Shown here piece after piece: positions 37,601-43,451 of a stretch of 64,000 bases of DNA (its first letter is position 1; each line of letters begins with the position of its first letter). The position numbers and the translations under genes were made by a program. The stretch comes from an uncultured Bacilli bacterium (GTDB lineage Bacteria > Bacillota_I > Bacilli_A > RF39 > UBA660), in assembly GCA_944329425.1 (NCBI GenBank), contig CALVIG010000001.1, positions 98,015 through 162,014 of the forward strand. Direction: 5' to 3'. A model generated the notes under the pieces. It was given only the letters and a program-made list of their open reading frames with translations, was not told where the DNA came from and ran no database searches.

Positions 37601-38131
37601 TGTACATACATCAACTATTCCTTCGCCAAACATACCTATTCCTTCTATTACTGAAACAACAGCAGTTCCAACAGTTGCACCCGTTCTTTCAAATATGTAT
37701 AATAAATTTTCTGAAGTATCTTTGTCTTCTGACCAGCCAAGAAAAGTTACCGTTCCAATATAGCCACTAAAAGATTCTATTTTAGTAGCTAAATTTGCCT
37801 CATATTCCTTTAAACAAGGAAGTGAGTTAAGTTTCGCTGCTGGAGCTGGTGCATAAACCGAAAAAGGGTTTGATGTGCCAGCGATACAATTATCTATGTT
37901 CTTTAAATCATTTAAATAATTACTCCAATGATCATTTATTCTATTATAAATTCTTTTTATCTTATTATAATGATTATCAAGCTGGGTCTTCATTTTTCTA
38001 ATAATTTCATCGTTGCAAGTTCTTATATAACTATCTTGATAATCATCGTAATAAGTATTTATAAATTTATTTTTACAAGAGGTAAAATCATCAAACCAAT
38101 TTTCTATTTTACTAACGTTATAAAAAGCCAT
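34610..38131 (-). CDS. T7SS effector with ADP-ribosyltransferase-like and HD domains
   Basis: A 1173-aa predicted secreted toxin. Residues 1 to about 110 are helical and occupy the LXG/WXG targeting position. Residues about 140-410 are glycine/alanine-rich hydrophobic segments (VIEGIGMFGEGIVD, GIVVGAVVVSSL), as in T7SS polymorphic toxins. About 540-900 resembles an ART exotoxin: ATFFQFQECGGYEIAAYLRG near 677, VIEGVSYYSS near 750, the serine motif DSSFSSRT near 799, and YALGEMLLKP near 843. Where active ARTs have Arg (YRG), this one has Glu. About 925-1080 is an HD phosphohydrolase-like module: YHDYEHV near 932, AIYHDVGV near 967, IIELHEK, and LKDADALDRTRF near 1057. Function is inferred from domains only. 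Confidence 0.78.
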   Translation of the reverse strand: MAFYNVSKIENWFDDFTSCKNKFINTYYDDYQDSYIRTCNDEIIRKMKTQLDNHYNKIKRIYNRINDHWSNYLNDLKNIDNCIAGTSNPFSVYAPAPAAKLNSLPCLKEYEANLATKIESFSGYIGTVTFLGWSEDKDTSENLLYIFERTGATVGTAVVSVIEGIGMFGEGIVDVCTTVVSECYCQVRLAVDDDFTEKQADIIRESTRDVVSTQYVKNKFDSFYQESDVGAYLSENAYAFDAVRSIGNEVGIVVGAVVVSSLTQGAIPPSVLYGISKAGNHIEENFQDENNGYFESIVKGGLAGALDGVFFAAGAKGDQVLKATIGKSAAKNLFAFGGKMGYEAFCAVSQDGSNIVLDSLFMDNQIVDNNGNTIYFENYKDKLSYCYEQAGGKEAIIESLVTSVVLSGMSDGVDTIKAVRNIDAGDVIKATNNIDLGSDDVKKSIKGVNSKKVEISFNSKDINANANLDYIKKEYDELMNWKNSEEGLYSKRFYEVNGNKYGTNNRYKKNMDRLSELEKILSKNNQSIENKSVNTNDIKINQPSFDSKEISSKIYKYITENRDKPINIKKILEDNNIKVSIDETSTDFDLAIEMGDPNLYYISVLKRNGIDTGSLKLGKGLQFNSAGLEQIAQPYLNKTDLLNLQKIKSKFSKINLSDNQRATFFQFQECGGYEIAAYLRGKKGGDIYRWVDNQPRYFLNEWEDLPTLENTINNAKNNIGSPRTKIEGESFIDTMNMTMEEFSNDTVIEGVSYYSSMNTVYQTDNIIAAINKYGANSKEVMDLLNASKGIEITDSSFSSRTIPPTKKTKYSENPNSKIEVRTYILPGCGTYIDSISNRYALGEMLLKPNCKQVTVDAFIDPKTNRIVFETVCFPPDELGLSYVNLFGANKNGLSIEYINQEIKRTGLDKKIDSAITEMHTKKLYDGKKSIAYHDYEHVENVTKYAMYIAKKLNLTPLQQSIIKDCAIYHDVGVVENLKYENLGISHTGHSTKSAIWAGDDLSNKYSLDDLNKIKAIIELHEKTLNENNIVSVCKKYGITNLSDIKEIEQLAPILKDADALDRTRFPGGSEGLDPNRLKTNVAKHMVKGAYQNSEQQASKIISNILSSQNLPKNEYDEVIKLKSSGKYPDRVILFAMQNYKNQNILKQIYNKTGKNINSISQYADYIINNKTWI

Positions 38132-38156
38132 AATGATTTACCTCCTTTCTTTTTAT

Positions 38157-38480
38157 CTAGTTTTGATTATTATTAGATACGTCCTGTTGCTGTTTTTTTA
38201 TTATTTTATTTAACTCCTCAACTAATTTTTTCTTAAACGTTTTTTCTTCTTCATCTGAATAGCCTAAATAGTATATTTTATCTATTTGTGAATGATTAAA
38301 TAAAGCCATTTGTTTACTTGAAATTATGCCTTCTGGATAAAGACAACCGGTATAATCATAAGCCTTGTCTTTTTTTGTTCCATCATATGAACAAAAGCCG
38401 GTTATCATAAGTCTTTTTGTGGCACCCTTTAATAATACTACTGTACCTAGTGGTAAAAATTTACCATAATTGTTATTCAT
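38157..38480 (-). CDS. DUF4176-family protein, copy 1
   Basis: A 107-aa protein with GTVVLLKGATKRLMITGF, YDYTGCLYPEGI, FNHSQIDKIYYLGYSDEEE, matching DUF4176 and its paralogue at 34199-34600. Members are encoded next to LXG effectors of type VII systems. It is probably a cytosolic partner that helps present the large effector encoded directly downstream. It starts 12 bases after the helical-protein gene. Confidence 0.82.
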   Translation of the reverse strand: MNNNYGKFLPLGTVVLLKGATKRLMITGFCSYDGTKKDKAYDYTGCLYPEGIISSKQMALFNHSQIDKIYYLGYSDEEEKTFKKKLVEELNKIIKKQQQDVSNNNQN

Positions 38481-38492
38481 ATTTATTACCTC

Positions 38493-38924
38493 CTAATTCA
38501 TTAAACTATTAATTTTATTCATTATTTGTGTCATTTTTTGTTTATTACTATTAGCATTTGTAGTATAGCTTTCAATTCTATCTTGATAAAAATCTTTTAG
38601 ATTTAAAAAATTATTATCACCAAGATTATTATAGTACCTTTGGTAATCACCTGATCTATCACTATAATATTCATATTTTTTTTGAGCACTTTTATATTCA
38701 TCAATATAATCTGCTACCTGTTTATATTTCGTTATTTTATTTTCTATTAACTTGTATTCTTTTTGTATTTCCTTTAATGCTGTAACTATGTTTGCTCTTG
38801 TATCACTTTGCCAATTATTATAATTAATATCCCCTATAAGACTATCAATTCTACTACTACTTATATTATCTATTTTTCTTAAAGCACTATTTAATTTATA
38901 TTCACTACAATTTTCAAACGCCAT
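38493..38924 (-). CDS. Helical T7SS-associated protein
   Basis: A 143-aa, almost wholly alpha-helical protein with a tyrosine-rich middle (KKYEYYSDRSGDYQRYYNN). It contains NYNNWQSDTRANI, a W-centred turn like the W-x-G hairpin but without the glycine. It resembles the small helical proteins (DUF5082/DUF5344-like) upstream of LXG toxins. It is likely an effector partner or chaperone. It overlaps the upstream WXG100-like gene by 11 bases. Confidence 0.65.
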   Translation of the reverse strand: MAFENCSEYKLNSALRKIDNISSSRIDSLIGDINYNNWQSDTRANIVTALKEIQKEYKLIENKITKYKQVADYIDEYKSAQKKYEYYSDRSGDYQRYYNNLGDNNFLNLKDFYQDRIESYTTNANSNKQKMTQIMNKINSLMN

Positions 38925-39207
38925 TTTGCAATCCCTCCGCTGATTGTCTATCTACTTCTTTATAGTTTTCAATAGAAATCTTTACATTATTATTAAGCTT
39001 ATACAAATCATTGCAAAAAGAACCAAAATTAGAAACAAGATTATCAAATTTTTTTCTATATGCATCATAGCCATTACCATCCCAAATATCCCAATTATTT
39101 AATTTATCTACTATGTCTTTTGCGTCTTTAATTTTGTCCATCATATTATCAACCGTTAAGTTTAAACCATTATATAGTTCTTCCATCATTGCGTAGTCAG
39201 CTTGCAT
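38914..39207 (-). CDS. WXG100-like protein with YxxxD signal (second pair)
   Basis: A 97-aa helical hairpin protein. The turn motif is WDGNGYDAY (W-x-G, residues about 43-51) and the C-terminal export-type motif is YKEVD (YxxxD). It forms the second WXG100-like pair with the gene at 39222-39509, which lacks YxxxD. In this family one partner of a heterodimer carries the signal recognised by EssC. A GGGAG ribosome site precedes ATG. Confidence 0.78.
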   Translation of the reverse strand: MQADYAMMEELYNGLNLTVDNMMDKIKDAKDIVDKLNNWDIWDGNGYDAYRKKFDNLVSNFGSFCNDLYKLNNNVKISIENYKEVDRQSAEGLQNGV

Positions 39208-39221
39208 GTTTTATCACTCCC

Positions 39222-39509
39222 TTAACTAACATCTATTTTTTTATTATATGAATCTTCAAAAGAACTGAAAATATCATATATTTTTAATAAGTAATGGTAG
39301 TAAGTTTCAAAAGAATTTTGGTATTCTTTCAATTTTATAATTGCTTCATCATATTTTTGAACAAAACTATTAGCATCGGTTCCTTTCCAAAAAGTATTAA
39401 CTAAACCAATTGATATATTTATTTCAGTTATTTTTTGAGATATAAAATCAATGCATTCTTTTATTTCTTTTGCTTTTGCGTTTATTGAATCGGTTACAAC
39501 TATTTTCAT
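39222..39509 (-). CDS. WXG100-like protein without YxxxD (second pair)
   Basis: A 95-aa helical hairpin with FWKGTDANSFVQKY at the turn (W-x-G near residue 41). The C-terminus (YNKKIDVS) does not fit YxxxD exactly. Probable partner of the 38914-39207 product. It is the first gene after the double hairpin that separates the two WXG100 pairs, so its expression may differ from that of the first pair. Confidence 0.76.
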   Translation of the reverse strand: MKIVVTDSINAKAKEIKECIDFISQKITEINISIGLVNTFWKGTDANSFVQKYDEAIIKLKEYQNSFETYYHYLLKIYDIFSSFEDSYNKKIDVS

Positions 39510-39524
39510 CTTTATTCTCCCTCA

Positions 39525-39575
39525 CAAAAGAATGTTATCAGCTAACATTCTTTTGTCAAAGAGCAAGTGCTCTTT
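39525..39575 (-). terminator. Double stem-loop between the two WXG100 gene pairs
   Basis: Stem 1: AAAGAGCA (39558-39565) with TGCTCTTT (39568-39575), overlapping the EsxA-like stop. Stem 2: a perfect 13-base stem, 39525-39537 with 39543-39555, five-base loop, ending just before the next ribosome site. No long T-run follows, so partial termination or RNA processing/stabilisation is more likely than full termination. Confidence 0.6.
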
Positions 39576-39858
39576 ATTTTCCCATTACAGCATTATCAAC
39601 AGCTTGATATCTTTCTACAGTAGTTCTTAGATACTTTGCGCAAGAATTAATAGCTTGCTTAAATTCTGGAAACTTTGCTTTTAATACATCAAACTCCTCT
39701 TTTGCAGCACTAGCAGCAGTACCACTCCAAGTTCCATCATTTCCAACTTTATTTAGTTCAGACGTAACAGCATTCAATATAGTTTCCATGCTTGTTGCTT
39801 TAGAATCTAACTGTGTTGCAATATTTCCTATTTCACCATAAGATAAACCAGAAAACAT
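39574..39858 (-). CDS. WXG100 protein, EsxA-like (YxxxD-bearing)
   Basis: A 94-aa protein with GTWSGTAASAAKEEF (W-x-G near residue 42) and a C-terminal YQAVD (YxxxD). It is the closest to canonical EsxA/YukE in length and composition. Secreted WXG100 proteins dimerise and are required for T7SS activity. The gene follows its likely partner by 11 bases with GGAGG ribosome sites on both, suggesting high expression. Confidence 0.85.
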   Translation of the reverse strand: MFSGLSYGEIGNIATQLDSKATSMETILNAVTSELNKVGNDGTWSGTAASAAKEEFDVLKAKFPEFKQAINSCAKYLRTTVERYQAVDNAVMGK

Positions 39859-39869
39859 GTTATCCCTCC

Positions 39870-40157
39870 TTATTTTAAAGTATTATCATTCATTGCTTTT
39901 TCATAAGCATCACCAACCGAAACCAAGTATTCACCTATTTCTTGAATAGTGGTTTGCAATTTGTTCATAATTTGAGCTTGCTCTGCGATTTTGCCAGTGT
40001 AACTATCAGCATCAGCACCCTTCCAGCAATTTTTTAGGCTATCATTAAGATTTTGAATATCTGCTAATAAAGATTTAAAATCACCAGCACTACTTTGAAC
40101 TGACCTTCCAGCTGCCCTAGTAGCATCATAATCAATGTTTAAACTTGTCATTGCCAT
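39870..40157 (-). CDS. WXG100 protein, EsxB-like
   Basis: A 95-aa helical hairpin with NCWKGADADSY (W-x-G near residue 45) and no YxxxD. Probable heterodimer partner of the following YxxxD-bearing protein. The start ATG at 40157 is preceded by AGGAGGTGATTGT. It is the second gene of the operon, after the EsaB-like gene. Confidence 0.83.
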   Translation of the reverse strand: MAMTSLNIDYDATRAAGRSVQSSAGDFKSLLADIQNLNDSLKNCWKGADADSYTGKIAEQAQIMNKLQTTIQEIGEYLVSVGDAYEKAMNDNTLK

Positions 40158-40169
40158 ACAATCACCTCC

Positions 40170-40418
40170 TTATATTATAATTATTCTAGCCCCATTCTTT
40201 ATTCCGCTATCCTTTACGTATACATTGTTCCCATACTTTACACCGGTATCAATATCAAAAAAAGAGTATGTCTTTTTAGTTAATATTCCACCGGATAGTT
40301 CATGAATACTTTTTATAACATACTTCTTTATAGTACCCATTTTTTTATTTATTGGGATAAATAAATCAAAATTACGTTCAATTGAGGGGACCTCTATTGA
40401 AACTAAAAGTTTATTCAT
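40170..40418 (-). CDS. EsaB/YukD-like ubiquitin-fold protein
   Basis: An 82-aa protein matching the YukD/EsaB pattern: a beta-grasp fold with VSIEVPSIERNFDLFIPINKKMGTIKKYVIKSI at the start and a C-terminal SGIKNGARIIII strand. In T7SSb loci this small cytosolic protein is a core or regulatory component. It is the first gene of the operon here, 87 bases downstream of a good -10, with a CGGGAGG ribosome site. Confidence 0.85.
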   Translation of the reverse strand: MNKLLVSIEVPSIERNFDLFIPINKKMGTIKKYVIKSIHELSGGILTKKTYSFFDIDTGVKYGNNVYVKDSGIKNGARIIII

Positions 40419-40443
40419 GTATACGCCTCCCGGGTAATAAATT

Positions 40444-40500
40444 TTACCTTTATAGGTAATGGATATAGTAAAAGACAGCTTCCCTATTATCTTTTACTAT
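40444..40500 (-). promoter_or_regulatory. Structured leader of the T7SS operon
   Basis: An 11-base stem (40465-40475 with 40490-40500) would lie at the very 5' end of the transcript. A 16-base palindrome TTACCT-TTAT-AGGTAA follows at 40444-40459. The first may protect the mRNA 5' end; the second could be an operator or a hairpin. Confidence 0.5.
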
Positions 40501-40504
40501 TTAA

Positions 40505-40534
40505 ATAGTAACATAGATAATTGATAGTGGTCAA
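40505..40534 (-). promoter_or_regulatory. Promoter of the T7SS operon
   Basis: Minus strand: TTGACC (40529-40534), 18-base spacer, TACTAT (40505-40510). Confidence 0.6.
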
Positions 40535-40632
40535 CTTTTTTTGAGAAAATATGTCTTTTTTTGTCAATTATTTATACGAATATGATTTATATGTTATTTT
40601 AATAATATTTTTACTATAGTTTAATCAATTAA

Positions 40633-40657
40633 AAAAATCGTTATCAAAACGATTTTT
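40633..40657 (-). terminator. Terminator of the HerA-like gene
   Basis: AAAAATCGTT (40633-40642) pairs with AACGATTTTT (40648-40657), loop of five, overlapping the stop codon. Confidence 0.85.
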
Positions 40658-42617
40658 AATAATACCATAATCTAGATACATCAACGTTACTAGAAGAAGG
40701 CTGTGGATATGGCATTTCCATTTTAACTATGGTTGGAAGTTTAAATGCCGAACCAAATGCAATGCATGTACCAGGCTGCAAGGCCTTCATTTTTTCAACT
40801 ATTTCATCAGTTATGTTAGGAACCATTTGTCTAATAAACGACACATCATAAGGGTGTTGCATTTTAAAAATCAAAAAATTCGTACACTGTGATAATGCCG
40901 TTTCTGAAAGTTCTGAAGGTCTTTGTGAAATAAGTCCTAAAATAACGCCATATTTTCTTCCTTCCTTAGCGATTCTATCAAAGATATTATATCCAAGGAT
41001 TTTAATGTCTTGGTCGTTTTGAACGTATCTATGGGCTTCTTCTAATATTAAATGCACTGGGAATGACCCTCTTTGTTCTAATTTAGACGTGAAATCAAAT
41101 AATAACTTAGAATATATTTTACAAATGGTTTTGGCAAGCCTATCGTCTAGATAGCTTATGTTAATGTTTATTATTTGAGCCCTTGCTCCATTAGGAGCTG
41201 TAATTAAGTCCTTTATAAAATTCATCTTATCAATGTATTTATCAACTTTAAAATACTCCGCATACTCTCCTTTTATAATTGAATCTAACCTGACCTTAAG
41301 TGCGTTTGCTTTATCATATACTTTATCACTTTTTAAAATACCCTCTGATATCAAAGCAAAATCAAACGCTTCTCTTAAATTTTCTAAAGTAAAAGGAATG
41401 GTACCATCTGGTAACTCGAGTTTCAAGCCATCGTTTATAAATTTTTTTATAAATTCTGAAACTAGCTGTATCTCTCCTATTTTTCCTTCCCTATCTATTA
41501 TTAAACATTGTCTTAAACTTCTTGTATACCCTGGCTGAACTATTGGTGTTTCAAGATTCAAATCAGGAGTATTATAAGATGTTAAAATTGCAAAAATTTG
41601 ATCATGGATTTGTGATGCCGCACCGCCGCTATATAAAACCTCTAATATTGCCCTAGCGATTATATCATTTTTATACTTCTTTTTCTCTTCCTCATCACCA
41701 GAGAAAACCGTAACAAGTCTCAAAGCTTTTTCTATTATTGGCAATTGCGTTACATCATCCACGTCCAAAAGTAAAGCAAAATCGTCTATATCAAGTAACC
41801 AAAGAGGAATTTTAATTAAATTATTCTTGTTGGTTCTTACGTTAGTAGAATATTTCTTAAAACATATCTGGTTATTTGGGATTGATAAAGCGTTTTCGTA
41901 TTCCCCGTAAGCATCAAAAATAAATATACAGGCATTTTTAGGAACTTCTGGTTGATTAAAAAACACGTTTTGAAAAAGTCTTGCAACACCACATGATTTT
42001 CCTGAACCAGTATTTCCAAAAATAGCAAAATGGTTACTAAAAAAAGCATTGGTAGAAACATATGCAGGAGCGTTACCATAAAGAGGCATACTTCCAAGAA
42101 GAAATTTTTTTGTTATGGTATTTTTATCATCAACCACGATTAATTTTATTTCATCTTCAGTTGCCATAAAGCAAACACACCCAATAGAAGGTTTAATAAG
42201 TACACCAGGAGCAAACCTAACACCCTGTAATTCACCTATTAGTTTAATTTGAGATTCTTCACTATTTAAGGATGTAACCATACCAACGATTACACGCCCA
42301 TCCGTATTCCTAAATATAACGTGATGATCTATTAAATTTTTTTCAAAAGGTAAATTAGTTGTTATACCAATAGTAACCGTATCAGCTCCAACGTTTTTTA
42401 CCCTACCAATCTCATTAGGTAGAGTTTCAATTTTTGGTTGTTCTTCGGTCTTACTTTCCGTAACTTCATCCACCTTATCTTCTGTTTCCTTATTATCATC
42501 AAGGTCATTGGTAGTCTCGTTATTTAACTCCACCGTATCATCTTTCTGATCAGTCAAGATTTCATCTTCACTTAATTCTTCTAATTCATCAAAGTTATTA
42601 TAATTATTATTTTCCAT
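40656..42617 (-). CDS. HerA-like bipolar DNA translocase ATPase
   Basis: A 653-aa protein. An unusually acidic N-terminal tail (about 70 residues of D/E/N/T) precedes a HAS beta-barrel (EIGRVKNVGADTVTIG). The HerA/FtsK-family ATPase has Walker A GNTGSGKSCG near residue 204, Walker B LILEEAHRY near 527, and sensor segments GLISQRPSELS. HerA translocates dsDNA, normally with the NurA nuclease or other effectors. None is adjacent here. ATG 42617 with GGGGTG upstream is chosen over GTG 42626. The gene is flanked by its own terminator and is divergent from the ABC transporter genes. Confidence 0.85.
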   Translation of the reverse strand: MENNNYNNFDELEELSEDEILTDQKDDTVELNNETTNDLDDNKETEDKVDEVTESKTEEQPKIETLPNEIGRVKNVGADTVTIGITTNLPFEKNLIDHHVIFRNTDGRVIVGMVTSLNSEESQIKLIGELQGVRFAPGVLIKPSIGCVCFMATEDEIKLIVVDDKNTITKKFLLGSMPLYGNAPAYVSTNAFFSNHFAIFGNTGSGKSCGVARLFQNVFFNQPEVPKNACIFIFDAYGEYENALSIPNNQICFKKYSTNVRTNKNNLIKIPLWLLDIDDFALLLDVDDVTQLPIIEKALRLVTVFSGDEEEKKKYKNDIIARAILEVLYSGGAASQIHDQIFAILTSYNTPDLNLETPIVQPGYTRSLRQCLIIDREGKIGEIQLVSEFIKKFINDGLKLELPDGTIPFTLENLREAFDFALISEGILKSDKVYDKANALKVRLDSIIKGEYAEYFKVDKYIDKMNFIKDLITAPNGARAQIININISYLDDRLAKTICKIYSKLLFDFTSKLEQRGSFPVHLILEEAHRYVQNDQDIKILGYNIFDRIAKEGRKYGVILGLISQRPSELSETALSQCTNFLIFKMQHPYDVSFIRQMVPNITDEIVEKMKALQPGTCIAFGSAFKLPTIVKMEMPYPQPSSSNVDVSRLWYY

Positions 42618-42697
42618 CGATTTCACCCCGTTTTACCTATTCTTCAAATCAATTATATCATTTGTTTTAAAAAAATAAAATAATTATTTAACTATCG

Positions 42698-42726
42698 TTG
42701 ACATTTAAATTAGCTAAAGGTAATAT
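42698..42726 (+). promoter_or_regulatory. Promoter of the ABC exporter genes
   Basis: TTGACA (42698-42703), 17-base spacer, TAATAT (42721-42726). An AAAAGGAGGG ribosome site follows. Confidence 0.65.
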
Positions 42727-42749
42727 AATAACTGAAAAGGAGGGTTTTT

Positions 42750-43451
42750 ATGGCATACATTGAATTTAAAAACGTTTGTAAAGAATATAATACCGGTGAA
42801 GTCTCAATCAAAGCTTTAAAAAAAGCAAGTTTTGAAATAGAAAAAGGAGAATTAGTAGTAATCATAGGACCCTCAGGAGCAGGCAAAACTACTTGTTTAA
42901 ACATTTTAGGTGGAATAGATACATTAACAAGTGGCGAAGTAATCGTAGATGGAGTTAAAATAAATAAATTAAAAGGAAGAAAATTGGTAAAATACCGACG
43001 TGAAGACGTTGGCTTTGTTTTTCAGTTTTACAACTTAGTACAAAACTTAACCGCGAGGGAAAACGTTGAGCTAGGCTATGAAATATGTAAAAATCCTTTG
43101 GATGTGGATCAAACAATTAAGAAAGTTGGTCTAACAAAAAGAAAGGATAACTTCCCTTCGGCTTTATCTGGAGGAGAACAACAGCGTGTTGCAATCGCAA
43201 GAGCGGTTGTAAAAAATCCAAAATTACTTTTATGTGATGAGCCGACCGGAGCCCTTGATTCTAAGACGGGAAAACAGGTATTAAAACTACTTCAATCCAT
43301 ATCAAAAAAAGAAAAAACAACGGTTATTATTATAACCCATAATAACGCAATAACTCCTATTGCAAATAAAGTTATTACCATTAAAAACGGCAGCGTAGAA
43401 AGTGTTAAAATAAATAAAAAGCCTAAGAATATAGGTGATCTTGAATGGTAA
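42750..43451 (+). CDS. ABC transporter ATP-binding protein (LolD/MacB type)
   Basis: A 233-aa ATPase with Walker A GPSGAGKT near residue 40, [13 protein letters not shown] near 143 and [12 protein letters not shown] near 165, then H-loop THNN. It belongs to the family that pairs with FtsX-type permeases for envelope export or remodelling. Its end overlaps the permease start by seven bases, so the two make one transporter. Substrate unknown. Confidence 0.9.
   Translation: MAYIEFKNVCKEYNTGEVSIKALKKASFEIEKGELVVIIGPSGAGKTTCLNILGGIDTLTSGEVIVDGVKINKLKGRKLVKYRREDVGFVFQFYNLVQNLTARENVELGYEICKNPLDVDQTIKKVGLTKRKDNFPSALSGGEQQRVAIARAVVKNPKLLLCDEPTGALDSKTGKQVLKLLQSISKKEKTTVIIITHNNAITPIANKVITIKNGSVESVKINKKPKNIGDLEW

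Noticed and set aside
40656-42617. HerA-based antiviral system
   Set aside because: No nuclease, Sir2 or DUF4297 partner is adjacent, and the neighbours are transporter and secretion genes.
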